Assembly: GCF_025153455.1 (NCBI RefSeq)
Contig: NZ_JANZNT010000001.1
Coordinates: 496,001-560,000 of the forward strand
Length of the DNA: 64,000 nt
Direction of reading: 5' to 3'
Source: Sphingomonas sp. BGYR3
Lineage (GTDB): Bacteria > Pseudomonadota > Alphaproteobacteria > Sphingomonadales > Sphingomonadaceae
Both the position numbers and the translations under genes were made by a program. Of the stretch, positions 16,928 to 25,950 are shown one piece after another. Numbering within the stretch: position 1 is the stretch's first letter; each line of letters opens with the position of its first letter. Under the pieces are notes generated by a model that worked only from the letters and a program-made list of their open reading frames with translations, ran no database searches and had not been told where the DNA came from.

Positions 16928-18706
16928 GTGACCCGCACCCCCGCCCGCCCCTTCCGCTCCCGCGAATGGTTCGCCGCACCGGGGCGCAGCGACATGGCCG
17001 CCCTCTATCTCGAACGCTTCATGAATTACGGGATCACGCCCGAAGAACTCATGAGCGGCAAACCGATCATCGGCATCGCGCAGTCGGGCAGCGACCTGTC
17101 CCCGTGCAACCGCATCCATCTGGATCTTGCAAAGCGGGTCCGGTCGGGGATCGAGGCGGCGGGCGGCGTCTGCATCGAATTCCCGGTGCATCCGATCTTC
17201 GAAAACTGCCGCCGCCCGACAGCGGCGATCGACCGCAACCTCGCCTATCTGGGCCTGGTCGAAATCCTGAACGGTTATCCCATCGATGCGGTGGTGCTGA
17301 CCACCGGCTGCGACAAGACCACGCCCAGCCAGGTGATGGCCGCGACCACGGTAGACATCCCCGCCATCGTCCTGTCCGGCGGCCCGATGCTCGACGGCTG
17401 GGACGAGGGCGATCTGGTCGGTTCCGGCACCGTCATCTGGCGCAGCCGCCGGAAACTGGCGGCGGGCGAGATTACCGAGGCGGATTTCCTGCGCGCCGCG
17501 ACCAGCTCCGCGCCGTCCGCCGGGCACTGCAACACCATGGGCACCGCCAGCACGATGAACGCGGTGGCAGAGGGGCTTGGCCTGTCCCTTCCGGGCTGCG
17601 CCGCGATCCCCGCGCCCTATCGCGAACGTGGGCAGATCGCGTACGAAACCGGCCGGCGGATCGTGGAAATGGCCTATGAGGATCTGCGCCCGTCACGCAT
17701 CCTGACGCGCCAGTCCTTCGTCAACGCGATCACGCTGGTGTCCGCCATCGGCGGATCGTCCAATGCCCAGCCGCATATCGTCGCCATGGCCCGCCATGCA
17801 GGGGTCGAGGTAACGCCGGAGGACTGGCAGGATGCCTATGACGTCCCCCTGCTCGTCAACATGCAGCCCGCCGGCAAATATCTGGGCGAACGGTTCCACC
17901 GCGCGGGCGGCGTGCCCGCGGTGCTGCACGAATTGATCGAGGCTGGCCGGGTGGACGGCAGCGTCCTGACCGTGACCGGCAAATCGATGGCGGAAAACAT
18001 CACCGGCCGGGCGACGACGGACCGGGAGGTCGTGAAACCCTATGCCGAACCGCTGATCGACAAGGCGGGTTTCCTGGTGCTCAAGGGCAATCTGTTCGAT
18101 TTCGCGATCATGAAGACCAGCGTGATTTCGGACGAGTTCCGCCAGCGGTATCTGTCGCGTCCGGGGCATGAGGGCGTGTTCGAATGTCGCGCCATCGTGT
18201 TCGACGGATCGGACGATTATCATCACCGCATCGACGACCCCGCGCTGGAGATTGACGAAAACTGCATCCTCGTCATTCGCGGTTCCGGCGTGCTCGGCTG
18301 GCCCGGCTCTGCCGAAGTGGTGAATATGCAGCCGCCCGCCGCCCTGCTTCAGCGCGGGATCCGCAGCCTGCCGACGCTGGGCGACGGGCGTCAGTCGGGC
18401 ACGTCGGACAGCCCATCGATCCTGAACGCCTCACCGGAAAGCGCGGCCGGCGGCGGCCTTGCCTGGCTGCGCACCGGGGACATGATCCGCGTCGATCTCA
18501 ACACCGGCGAATGTAATGCGCTGGTCGATCAGGCGGAAATCGACCGCCGCCTTGCCGCCGACGGCCTGCCCCCCGTGCCCGAAAGCGCGACCCCGTGGGA
18601 GGAGCTGTTCCGCGAAAAGACCGGTCAGCTGGGCGAAGGCGGCGTGATGGAATTCGCGCTCAAGTACCGCAAGACCAGCGAAAAGACGCCGCGCCACAAT
18701 CACTGA
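16928..18706 (+). CDS. xylD: D-xylonate dehydratase (IlvD/Edd family)
   Basis: XylD dehydrates D-xylonate to 2-keto-3-deoxy-D-xylonate, the third Weimberg step. The 592-residue protein closely resembles Caulobacter XylD as I recall it, including FMNYGITPEEL, HPIFENCRRPTAA and the terminal PRHNH. Iron-sulfur ligands fall at Cys60 (SPCNRIH), Cys128 (TTGCDKTTP) and Cys201 (GHCNTMGT), the expected positions. The start is GTG with GGAGA upstream. It follows the sugar porter on the same strand, separated by a terminator, and converges on the esterase of the xylX unit. Confidence 0.95.
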   Translation: MTRTPARPFRSREWFAAPGRSDMAALYLERFMNYGITPEELMSGKPIIGIAQSGSDLSPCNRIHLDLAKRVRSGIEAAGGVCIEFPVHPIFENCRRPTAAIDRNLAYLGLVEILNGYPIDAVVLTTGCDKTTPSQVMAATTVDIPAIVLSGGPMLDGWDEGDLVGSGTVIWRSRRKLAAGEITEADFLRAATSSAPSAGHCNTMGTASTMNAVAEGLGLSLPGCAAIPAPYRERGQIAYETGRRIVEMAYEDLRPSRILTRQSFVNAITLVSAIGGSSNAQPHIVAMARHAGVEVTPEDWQDAYDVPLLVNMQPAGKYLGERFHRAGGVPAVLHELIEAGRVDGSVLTVTGKSMAENITGRATTDREVVKPYAEPLIDKAGFLVLKGNLFDFAIMKTSVISDEFRQRYLSRPGHEGVFECRAIVFDGSDDYHHRIDDPALEIDENCILVIRGSGVLGWPGSAEVVNMQPPAALLQRGIRSLPTLGDGRQSGTSDSPSILNASPESAAGGGLAWLRTGDMIRVDLNTGECNALVDQAEIDRRLAADGLPPVPESATPWEELFREKTGQLGEGGVMEFALKYRKTSEKTPRHNH

Positions 18707-18713
18707 TCGACCC

Positions 18714-18741
18714 GCCCTCTCCCCTGGTGGGGGCAGAGGGC
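18714..18741. terminator. Hairpin between convergent xylD and esterase genes
   Basis: GCCCTCT (18714-18720) pairs with AGAGGGC (18735-18741), with an inner CCCC/GGGG extension. There is no T run, so it may be a weak bidirectional terminator. It shares the CCCTCTCCC core with the repeats at 11.6 and 36.84 kb. Confidence 0.45.
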
Positions 18742-18752
18742 GCGGCCGTTGC

Positions 18753-20681
18753 TTACTGGACCGCCACCTCGAACGGCACGGCGGGCAACGGCGCTTCGTC
18801 GAACAGGTTGACGACCGGCGCATCGGCCCACGCATAGCGCACGCTGTCCACCGGCTTGCCATCGCCGGTCAGCCGCACCGTCGCGCCATCGGCCTGCGCG
18901 ACGGCATAGCGGCATCCCGCCCCCGCCCCGCACAGCTCGAACCCGATCGGCTGCGGCGCGCTCCATGCCCGCAGCGATCCGGTGACGCCGGAAAACGACA
19001 CCACCACGTCATTCCCCTCGCGCCGCGCCCCGCTGACCAGCGGACCGGACGGGGACTTGGCACCGCCATAGGCCAGCGCCGTCGCCGCCCGCGCCAGCCG
19101 CAGCGCCAGCTCGTTCTTGTTTGCCGGGTGAATGTCCGTCCGCTCGCCGATATCGATGGCGGTAACGATGGCCGCACGGGGATCGTTCACGGCGGCCAGC
19201 CGCTGTTCGTTTCGCGTCGCTGCCCATGCGCTGTCCACCGGCTGCCATGTCGGCGCCCCGTAATTGGTCAGCCCGACGATCAGGAACGGCAGGTCAGCAA
19301 CCCCGGACTGCCGCCGCCATCCGGCCATCAGCGCCGCCATCCGCTTGTCATAGCCGCGCGTGCCGACATCGCTCTCCCCCTGATACCAGGCGGCACCCTT
19401 CAGCGCGATCGGTCCCAGCGGCGCGATCATGCCGTTGTACAGCGTCGACAGCCCCCAATGGCTTTCCCACGGCGTGCGCGGCGGCATCCCCTTGACCGTG
19501 CTGACCGAATATCGCCAGCCATCGCTCAGCGGCACGGCCGCCTGCCCCTCGACGGTCAGCTTCATCTGCTCCACCGGCCCCATGAAGCCGCCCGGCCCCC
19601 AGGTGTCACCGATGGCAACAAGGATGCGGTTCTGCCCGGGCTTCAGCACGCCCGCCGGCACCGGATAGGTGCGCCAGCTGCCCCAGCCGAAACTGGAACC
19701 AACAGGCACGCCATTGATCCACACCGTATCCAGCTCGTCGATCCCCGCCAGGCTGAGCGTCGCCGCCTTGCCCGTCGCTGCCTTGTCCAGCGACACGTCG
19801 CGCGCGAACCAGACGGTGCCGTTCAACTCGGCGGTCGCGCCGCCCCATTGCTCCCATGGCGTCATCTTGGGCACCGGCTGCCAGTTCAGCCGCTGCGGCG
19901 CGTTCCACGGTTCCTGCCCTGGCTTGTCGCCCGTCTCCTTGCGCCACCATGTGCCCCATCGCCCGGCATAGGTGGCCAGCGCCTTGGCCGGATCGGCGGC
20001 ATATTGGTCCAGCAGCGCGGCGTCCTCTGCATTGCCGGGCAGCGGCCGCGCATCCGTCAGCGGGATCCACGGCCGGATCGCCGTGCCGCCCCAGCTGGCG
20101 TCGATCGCGCCCATCGGCACGCCCTGTTCGGCCTTCAGCTGCTTGACCATCAGGTAACAGGCCGCCGAAAAACCGCCCACGCTGTCGGGCGATGCCGCCG
20201 CCCATGACGGCCGCTTGTCCAGGGGCGCGTCGGGCGCATAGGCGACCCGCCGTTCCATCTGCAGCAGCCGGATCTGCGGATCGGCCGACGATGCGACCAG
20301 CGCCGGTCCGTTCAACGCATTGCGCGTCTGATATTCCATGTTCGACTGGCCGGAACACAGCCACACATCACCGACCAACAGGTCGGTCATGGTCGCCGTC
20401 TTGCCGCCGGCACCCGTCACGGTCAGGGTCAACGGTTCGCCGCCCGCCTTGATCGGGGGCAGCATCGCCTGCCACCGCCCCTTTGCATCGGCGGTGGCCT
20501 TCGCCGCCGCGCTGCCCATGGCGATGGTCAGTGCCTCGCCCGGATCGGCGGTGCCGGTGACGATCACCGGGCGATCCCGCTGGATCACGGCATGGCTGCT
20601 CATCGGGGTCAGGATGACAGGCTCCGCCTGCGCCGCTCCTGCGGCAAGCAGAAGGGCGGCGGCAAACGTGCGATGGATCAT
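18753..20681 (-). CDS. Secreted sialate O-acetylesterase-like (SASA/SGNH) esterase, probable acetylxylan esterase
   Basis: The 642-residue protein has a signal peptide (cleavage near AQA-EP, residue 20), an N-terminal beta-sandwich, and an SGNH domain interrupted by a galactose-binding-like insert. Block I is GDVWLCSGQSNMEY with the Ser nucleophile near residue 112. AAWYQGESDVG marks the second conserved block, and DIHPANKNELALRLA carries the Asp/His pair. Plant-polysaccharide loci often use this family to deacetylate xylan. The ATG is 5 bases after the xylC stop, with GAAGAGG upstream, so it is the last gene of the xylX-xylB-xylC unit. Substrate is inferred. Confidence 0.88.
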   Translation of the reverse strand: MIHRTFAAALLLAAGAAQAEPVILTPMSSHAVIQRDRPVIVTGTADPGEALTIAMGSAAAKATADAKGRWQAMLPPIKAGGEPLTLTVTGAGGKTATMTDLLVGDVWLCSGQSNMEYQTRNALNGPALVASSADPQIRLLQMERRVAYAPDAPLDKRPSWAAASPDSVGGFSAACYLMVKQLKAEQGVPMGAIDASWGGTAIRPWIPLTDARPLPGNAEDAALLDQYAADPAKALATYAGRWGTWWRKETGDKPGQEPWNAPQRLNWQPVPKMTPWEQWGGATAELNGTVWFARDVSLDKAATGKAATLSLAGIDELDTVWINGVPVGSSFGWGSWRTYPVPAGVLKPGQNRILVAIGDTWGPGGFMGPVEQMKLTVEGQAAVPLSDGWRYSVSTVKGMPPRTPWESHWGLSTLYNGMIAPLGPIALKGAAWYQGESDVGTRGYDKRMAALMAGWRRQSGVADLPFLIVGLTNYGAPTWQPVDSAWAATRNEQRLAAVNDPRAAIVTAIDIGERTDIHPANKNELALRLARAATALAYGGAKSPSGPLVSGARREGNDVVVSFSGVTGSLRAWSAPQPIGFELCGAGAGCRYAVAQADGATVRLTGDGKPVDSVRYAWADAPVVNLFDEAPLPAVPFEVAVQ

Positions 20682-20686
20682 CCTCT

Positions 20687-21568
20687 TCAGAACCCTTTTA
20701 TCGTTGTTCCCTGCAATCCGGGCACGCCCACCCGGAATGAAAACAGGTCGCCGGCCAGCGGCTGGGCGGCGCGGCCCGCCGCATCCAGATGCTTTGCCGC
20801 CGTCGTGGCGAACACGGTCTTCAGGTCCGGTCCGCCAAAGGCGATCTTGGTGATCGCGCTGACCGGAAACTTCACCACCTCAAGCAATTCGCCCGCCGGG
20901 GAATACCGGCGCACGCCCCAGCCATTGTACAGGCTGATCCACACGCACCCCTCGGCATCGACGCACGGACCGTCGGGATACCCCTCATCATTCGGGATGG
21001 AGGTGAACAGGCGGGTGTTGGCCAGCGTGCCGTCCGGCTGCACGTCACTGGCATACACATGCCCGCCCAGCGTATCGACGGTATAGATGGTCCGGCTTTC
21101 CGGGCACAGCGCCGGGCCGTTGGTGATCGACACCGGCCCCGCCGCCTTGATACAGGCATTGCCGTCCAGCCGATACCAGTATCCGGTATCCGCCGCTTCC
21201 CCATCGTCCATCGTCCCGAACCACAGGCGGCCATGGCCATCGACCACCCCGTCGTTCAGCCGGTTGCCCGGCATATCGGGTTCGGGATCGACGATCGGGG
21301 TAAAATCGCCCGTGGCAGGATCGAACAGCGCCAGTCCGGTCTGCAACCCTGCAATGAACTGCCCGCTGTCGGTCGGCAGGCAAAAACCGACCTGTGCCGG
21401 CGCATCCCAGCTTCTTTTGTCCCCGCTGGCCGGATCGAACCGATGGACCCGGTGGCTCTTGATATCCACGAACCACAGGGCGGCATCCCGCTCGACCCAC
21501 ACCGGCCCCTCGCCCAGCGGCGCGCCCAGTGACCAGACCGATTGCGGATCGGACAGGCAAACCGTCAT
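20687..21568 (-). CDS. xylC: SMP-30/gluconolactonase family D-xylonolactonase
   Basis: The 293-residue six-bladed propeller hydrolyses D-xylonolactone to D-xylonate, Weimberg step two. Metal ligands of the SMP-30 family are visible: Glu in LGEGPVWVER near residue 20, Asn in MPGNRLNDGVVDG near 105, Asn in SITNGPALCP near 150 and Asp in YPDGPCVDAEG near 200. It starts one base after the xylB stop (TGA-C-ATG), so xylB and xylC are tightly coupled. Length and order match Caulobacter XylC. Lactone specificity rests on context. Confidence 0.93.
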   Translation of the reverse strand: MTVCLSDPQSVWSLGAPLGEGPVWVERDAALWFVDIKSHRVHRFDPASGDKRSWDAPAQVGFCLPTDSGQFIAGLQTGLALFDPATGDFTPIVDPEPDMPGNRLNDGVVDGHGRLWFGTMDDGEAADTGYWYRLDGNACIKAAGPVSITNGPALCPESRTIYTVDTLGGHVYASDVQPDGTLANTRLFTSIPNDEGYPDGPCVDAEGCVWISLYNGWGVRRYSPAGELLEVVKFPVSAITKIAFGGPDLKTVFATTAAKHLDAAGRAAQPLAGDLFSFRVGVPGLQGTTIKGF

Positions 21569-21569
21569 G

Positions 21570-22367
21570 TCAGCGCCAGCCCGCGTCCACGAAATAGCTG
21601 TGTCCCGTCACCAGACGGGCATCGTCGGACGCCAGGAACAGCACCATCGCCGCAATGTCGTCCGGCACCAGCCGCCCCTTCAGGCACTGCGCCGCCACGA
21701 TCTCGGCCTCACCCTCCGGCGTGTACCATTTCAGTTGGCGCGGCGTGCGCACATTGCCTGGAATGACACAGGTGGAGCGGATGCCGAACTCGCCCAGATC
21801 GCGGGCCAGACTGCGCGACAGTCCCTCGATGGCCGCCTTGCACGTCTGGTAAAGGGGCAAGTCCTTCAGCCCCAGATGCCAGCTGATCGAGCCCAGGTTG
21901 ACGATCGCGCCGCCGCCATTGGCCTTCATGCCCGGCACCACTGCCTGCGCGGCAAAGAACATGTGCTTCAGGTTCACCGCCAGCCGGTTGTCCCAATAGG
22001 CCTCGTCCACCTCTTCCACCGAATGGCGGTCGTCATTGGCGGCGTTGTTGACCAGCACGTCGAACGAACCGCCCGCGGCGGCCTCCGCTGCCGAAATCGC
22101 GGCCTTCAGCGCGGCGATATCGGTCAGGTCGACCCGGTGAAAGCTCGGCCGGTTCGGGCCGTCCAGCCGCTCGACCACCGCCTGGGAATCCGCCTCGGCA
22201 ATGTCGAAGAACGTCACCTGCGCGCCCTGCGCCACAAATCCCTCGACCAGCCCGGCACCAATGCCGGAACCGCCGCCGGTGATCAGGACGCGCTTGCCCT
22301 CCAGGCTTGGATAAATGGCACGCCGGGCTGCGGCTTGCGTCAACGGAGCCGGATCAGCCTCGGCCAT
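21570..22367 (-). CDS. xylB: D-xylose 1-dehydrogenase, short-chain dehydrogenase family
   Basis: XylB oxidises D-xylose to D-xylonolactone with NAD+, opening the Weimberg pathway. The 265-residue SDR has the Rossmann motif TGGGSGIGAG, the NNAAND segment, the active-site Ser in GSISWHLGL and the YQTCK catalytic pair. The C-terminal half (GNVRTPRQLKWYTPEGEA and SDDARLVTG) is close to Caulobacter XylB as I recall it. The ATG at 22367 follows AAAGGAACTGAC; an upstream start at 22427 lacks support. It is 75 bases after xylX and one base before xylC. Confidence 0.94.
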   Translation of the reverse strand: MAEADPAPLTQAAARRAIYPSLEGKRVLITGGGSGIGAGLVEGFVAQGAQVTFFDIAEADSQAVVERLDGPNRPSFHRVDLTDIAALKAAISAAEAAAGGSFDVLVNNAANDDRHSVEEVDEAYWDNRLAVNLKHMFFAAQAVVPGMKANGGGAIVNLGSISWHLGLKDLPLYQTCKAAIEGLSRSLARDLGEFGIRSTCVIPGNVRTPRQLKWYTPEGEAEIVAAQCLKGRLVPDDIAAMVLFLASDDARLVTGHSYFVDAGWR

Positions 22368-22400
22368 GTCAGTTCCTTTCGTCACGATAACCCTTGTCCA

Positions 22401-22422
22401 CACGGGGCATCCCCTGCCCGTG
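22401..22422 (-). other. Stem-loop in the xylX-xylB gap
   Basis: CACGGG at 22401-22406 pairs with CCCGTG at 22417-22422 inside the 75-base gap. It could stabilise the mRNA or act as a partial attenuator. There is no T run. Function is speculative. Confidence 0.25.
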
Positions 22423-22442
22423 CGCAAACTTGTATGACTTAA

Positions 22443-23606
22443 TCAAGCCGAAACAGCGTCATGCAGCAATCCGCGTTCGGCCAGGTTCCGGTAAAATGCG
22501 CGAATACCCATGGTCCACGGCGCCGCCGCCTTGCTGGTGGTCACCGGGTTGATCAGGCGGCCCAGACGGTCATTGGCGATCGTCACCCGGTCGCCGACCT
22601 TGTGGGTAAAGCCGCGGCCCGGCACGTCGCGGTCCTGCACCGGGGCGAACAGCGTGCCAAGGAACAGCACGAACCCGTCCGGATACTGATGCTCACTCAG
22701 CGTCTGCTTGACCAGGTCCAGCGGATCCCGGCTGATCTGGCGCATGGAGCTGTGCCCTTCCAAGCGATACCCCTCCGGCCCCTCGATCAACAGATCGATC
22801 TCGGCCGCGCGAACATCGTCCATGGTATAGCCTGCATCGAACACGCGGATGAACGGCCCGACGGAACAGGACGCATTGTTGTCCTTTGCCTTGCCCAGCA
22901 ACAGCGCGCTGCGGCCCTCGAAATCGCGCAGATTGACGTCATTGCCCAGCGTCGCGCCAACCGCTTCGCCCCGCGAATTGACCGCGATGACCACTTCCGG
23001 CTCCGGATTGTTCCAGGTGGAATCGGACCGCACGCCGATCTCCGATCCCCAGCCAAGCGTCGACAGGACCGGCGCCTTGGTGAACACCTCGGCATCCGGG
23101 CCGATGGCGACCTCCAGATATTGCGACCACATGCCCGCATCGATCAGCGCCTGTTTCAGCCGCATCGCCGGCTCGCTGCCCGGCACCACCGAACGGATGC
23201 CGTCCCCGACCTTGCTTTCCAGCTCGGCACGGATGGCGGCCGCCGCGGACGAATCGCCGCGCGCCCGCTCCTCGATCACGCGCTCGATGGCGGAAACGGC
23301 AAAGGTCACGCCCGCCGCCTTCACGCATTGCAGGTCGATGGGCGACAGCAGGATCGCACCGCCCTCTCCGCCGGGAACGGACAGGTCCGTGACATCGCCG
23401 ATGGCACGGCCGCTGACCGCCGAAACATCCCCGTCCAGCAGATCGGCGACGGTCGGCACCTCGCGCGACACGTCGTACACGGTGCCGCCCCGGACCACGA
23501 CCGGCACCGGCCCCTGCGACAGGCCGACCCGCCCGACGAGCAGCGCGTCCTGATAGTCCACGGGCAATGATTGCGGCGAAAGCGTCCTCTCCACGGCGGA
23601 TCCCAT
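22443..23606 (-). CDS. xylX: 2-keto-3-deoxy-D-xylonate dehydratase, fumarylacetoacetase family
   Basis: XylX converts 2-keto-3-deoxy-D-xylonate to 2-oxoglutarate semialdehyde, Weimberg step four. The 387-residue length matches Caulobacter XylX. The fumarylacetoacetase-fold C-terminal region carries the metal-site motifs: Glu in NNPEPEVVIAVNSRG and Asn/Asp in LGNDVNLRDFEG, then LLLGKAKDNNASCSVGPF. The ATG at 23606 has no clear Shine-Dalgarno sequence. A perfect-looking LacI-type operator lies 15 bases upstream, so initiation and repression may overlap. It heads the xylX-xylB-xylC-esterase unit. Confidence 0.93.
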   Translation of the reverse strand: MGSAVERTLSPQSLPVDYQDALLVGRVGLSQGPVPVVVRGGTVYDVSREVPTVADLLDGDVSAVSGRAIGDVTDLSVPGGEGGAILLSPIDLQCVKAAGVTFAVSAIERVIEERARGDSSAAAAIRAELESKVGDGIRSVVPGSEPAMRLKQALIDAGMWSQYLEVAIGPDAEVFTKAPVLSTLGWGSEIGVRSDSTWNNPEPEVVIAVNSRGEAVGATLGNDVNLRDFEGRSALLLGKAKDNNASCSVGPFIRVFDAGYTMDDVRAAEIDLLIEGPEGYRLEGHSSMRQISRDPLDLVKQTLSEHQYPDGFVLFLGTLFAPVQDRDVPGRGFTHKVGDRVTIANDRLGRLINPVTTSKAAAPWTMGIRAFYRNLAERGLLHDAVSA

Positions 23607-23620
23607 CAGCTGTTGAATGT

Positions 23621-23634
23621 TGATAGCGCTACCA
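23621..23634. promoter_or_regulatory. LacI-type operator upstream of xylX
   Basis: TGATAGCGCTACCA is the most symmetrical of the sites. It lies 15 bases before the xylX ATG. It resembles the sequence I remember from the Caulobacter xylX promoter (TGTTAGCGCTACCA), where a LacI-family XylR acts. Confidence 0.75.
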
Positions 23635-23697
23635 GTACGCTGGCGCGCTCATCTGTCAAGCCGTCCGGCCAATCGGCGATCGGGCCGGGGACGGCGA

Positions 23698-24273
23698 TCA
23701 GGCGCATTTGCGGCTGAACTGCGCCGATGACGATGCCGGGATCATCAACCCCATGAACGGGCCAAGCTGAACGACCCGCTTGTCGCCCGCCATCTGAACC
23801 GAAACGTTCATCTCGTTGGGCTGCAACGCGATCTTGGCCGGGCCGGAAATGCAATGGAATTTCCATTCCGGGCCAACCGTCACCATGCCCTCGATGGCGG
23901 CGTCATAGGGTGCGCTGGTGCGCTGGATGCGGATCGGCAGGTTGATGGTCGAACCGCCCGCATCGCCCGTCACCGCACGGGCATAAAAGCCAAAGCTCAG
24001 CTTGTCCCCGACGGCAAATCCCTGACGCAGCGTGATCGCGGTCTGGATATCCCATGGATTGGCGCCCTTGCGCGCGACATTCGCCTCGATTGCCATGCCG
24101 CCCGGCGCGCCTTCCGACTCGACGACCTTGGTGCGCATCCCCTTGCCGGTAAAATTCCACTCGGCATTTTCAGGATCGGTGATCAGGATTTCCCCGCCCG
24201 CCTGCGCAAATGCCCCGACCGCGCCAATCGCCGTCACCATCGCGCTCAGTGCGAGCGCCACGCCTTTCCTCAT
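23698..24273 (-). CDS. Small exported protein resembling a xylanase carbohydrate-binding module
   Basis: The 191-residue protein has a signal peptide (cleavage near AFA-QAGG, residue 25), and the rest looks like one beta-sandwich domain. The pattern (ANPWDIQTAITLRQGFAVGD, FGFYARAV, LPIRIQRTSAPYDAAIEG, VTVGPEWKFHCI) resembles CBM4/9-type modules attached to xylanases and sugar esterases, but no catalytic domain is joined to it. The ATG at 24273 follows GGAGAGGG. A LacI-type operator is 18 bases upstream, so it probably belongs to the xylan regulon. Binding to xylan is inferred. Confidence 0.7.
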   Translation of the reverse strand: MRKGVALALSAMVTAIGAVGAFAQAGGEILITDPENAEWNFTGKGMRTKVVESEGAPGGMAIEANVARKGANPWDIQTAITLRQGFAVGDKLSFGFYARAVTGDAGGSTINLPIRIQRTSAPYDAAIEGMVTVGPEWKFHCISGPAKIALQPNEMNVSVQMAGDKRVVQLGPFMGLMIPASSSAQFSRKCA

Positions 24274-24290
24274 TGCCCTCTCCCCAAGGC

Positions 24291-24304
24291 TGTTATCGCT
24301 ATCA
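24291..24304. promoter_or_regulatory. LacI-type operator upstream of the CBM-like gene
   Basis: TGTTATCGCTATCA keeps the central ATCGCTA and the outer TG/CA of the shared palindrome. It lies 18 bases before the CBM-like ATG, between this gene and the upstream dehydrogenase gene. Confidence 0.55.
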
Positions 24305-24375
24305 GCTTCCGCCAAAAAAGGCCGGAACGCAAGAGCGAACCGGCCTCTTTGGCATGGCTGTGCGATCCTGCCGGA

Positions 24376-25950
24376 TCAGATGTGCCAGGCGCCATCCACG
24401 CGGGCCAGAACGCCCGCCGCCGCGCCCTTCAGCGCATCCGGCAACAGCGCCTCGGGCATGTCCTGATAGCTGACGGGCCGCAGGAACCGGTCGATGGCCA
24501 GCGTACCCACCGACGTGGTGCGCCCGTCCGATGTCGACGGGTATGGGCCGCCATGCACCATGGCATGGGTCACCTCGACCCCGGTCGGCCAGCCATTGAC
24601 GATGATCCGGCCCACCGTCTGCTCCAGCGCAAAGATCAGCTTGCGGGCCGCGTCATAATCCGCCTCATCGACCTGCAACGTCGCGGTCAGCTGACCCTCC
24701 AGCTTGCGCAGCACCTCGTTCAGTTCGGACAGGTCGGCACACCGCACCACCAGCGACGATACGCCGAACACCTCATGGGCATGGGCGGGGTCGGCGATGA
24801 AATCGGCGCCCTTCGTCTCGAAAAGGGCGGCGACGCCGCGCGTCGGCCCCTCGGCTGCCTGACCGGTGGCCACCGTGCGCACGGTCGGGCTGGCGGCCAG
24901 CTTGGCCTTGCCCTCCTCGAACGCCTTGTGAATGCCGTCGGTCAGCATCACCTGCGCGCCAAGGCCAGATACGCCGCCGCCCGCACGCTCGACAAAGGCG
25001 TCCAGGTCCGGCCCGTCCACGGCCAGAACCAGGCCGGGATTGGTGCAGAACTGGCCCGCACCCATGCTCACCGACGCCACGAACGCATCGGCCAGCGCGC
25101 CGCCACGGTTGGCCAGCGCGTGCGGCATCAGGATGACGGGATTGATGCTCGACATTTCGGCATAGACCGGGATCGGCACCGGCCGGGCCGCCGCGATCTT
25201 CATCAGCGCCGTGCCGCCGCCGCGCGATCCGGTAAAGCCCACCGCCGCAATGCGGGGATCGGCGACCAGCGCCTGACCAACGGTCGAACCTGCACCGGTC
25301 ACCATCGAAAACACGCCATTGGGCATCCCGGTCTTTTCCGCCGCGCGGATGATTGCACCGGCGACCAGCTCCGACGTACCCGGATGCGCCGAATGTGCCT
25401 TGACGACCACCGGGCAACCCGCGGCCAGGGCCGACGCGGTGTCCCCACCGGCCACGGAAAAGGCCAGGGGGAAATTGGATGCGCCGAACACGGCAACGGG
25501 GCCCACAGGCACGCGGCGCAGGCGCAGGTCGGATTTCGGCAGCGGCTGGCGGTCAGGAATCGCATGATCGATGCGGATGCCCTGCCACGCGCCGTCGCGC
25601 ACTTCCTTGGCGAACAGGCGAAGCTGGCCGACGGTGCGGCCCCGCTCGCCGTTCAGCCGCGCGGTCGGCAGGCCGGTTTCGGCACAACCCCGCTCGGTCA
25701 GCGTATCGCCCAGCGCGTCGATCTCGTCAGCGGCCGCTTCCAGAAACGCCGCGCGCTGTTCCAGCGGCAGGTTCGAATAAATCGGAAAGGCAGCAGCGGC
25801 CAGCGCGCACGCTTCCTCGACCTGCTCAACGCTGGCCATCGAAAAACCGGCGTCCGCAATCGCTTCGCCCGTCGCCGGATTATAGGCATGAAACCGCTGG
25901 CTCGTGCCGATGCGAGCGCTACCAATAAACAGTTCTCCGGTAATCGTCAT
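24376..25950 (-). CDS. 2-oxoglutarate semialdehyde (2,5-dioxovalerate) dehydrogenase
   Basis: The 524-residue NAD(P)+-dependent aldehyde dehydrogenase completes the Weimberg pathway by oxidising 2-oxoglutarate semialdehyde to 2-oxoglutarate. GFTGSRGGG is the cofactor loop, the catalytic Glu is in [10 protein letters not shown], and the Cys nucleophile is in [10 protein letters not shown] near residue 300. The SSINP segment and the length are typical of this ALDH subgroup. Caulobacter calls the gene xylA, a name also used for xylose isomerase. The ATG at 25950 follows AGGAGAGAGGGC; an upstream start at 26010 is weaker. It precedes the CBM-like gene on the same strand. Confidence 0.92.
   Translation of the reverse strand: MTITGELFIGSARIGTSQRFHAYNPATGEAIADAGFSMASVEQVEEACALAAAAFPIYSNLPLEQRAAFLEAAADEIDALGDTLTERGCAETGLPTARLNGERGRTVGQLRLFAKEVRDGAWQGIRIDHAIPDRQPLPKSDLRLRRVPVGPVAVFGASNFPLAFSVAGGDTASALAAGCPVVVKAHSAHPGTSELVAGAIIRAAEKTGMPNGVFSMVTGAGSTVGQALVADPRIAAVGFTGSRGGGTALMKIAAARPVPIPVYAEMSSINPVILMPHALANRGGALADAFVASVSMGAGQFCTNPGLVLAVDGPDLDAFVERAGGGVSGLGAQVMLTDGIHKAFEEGKAKLAASPTVRTVATGQAAEGPTRGVAALFETKGADFIADPAHAHEVFGVSSLVVRCADLSELNEVLRKLEGQLTATLQVDEADYDAARKLIFALEQTVGRIIVNGWPTGVEVTHAMVHGGPYPSTSDGRTTSVGTLAIDRFLRPVSYQDMPEALLPDALKGAAAGVLARVDGAWHI
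25911..25924. promoter_or_regulatory. Possible LacI-type site inside the 5' end of the dehydrogenase gene
   Basis: TGCGAGCGCTACCA matches the best site at 12 of 14 positions and lies 26-39 bases into the coding region. It could act as a downstream roadblock operator. A match of this quality is not very surprising by chance, so the call is weak. Confidence 0.3.
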
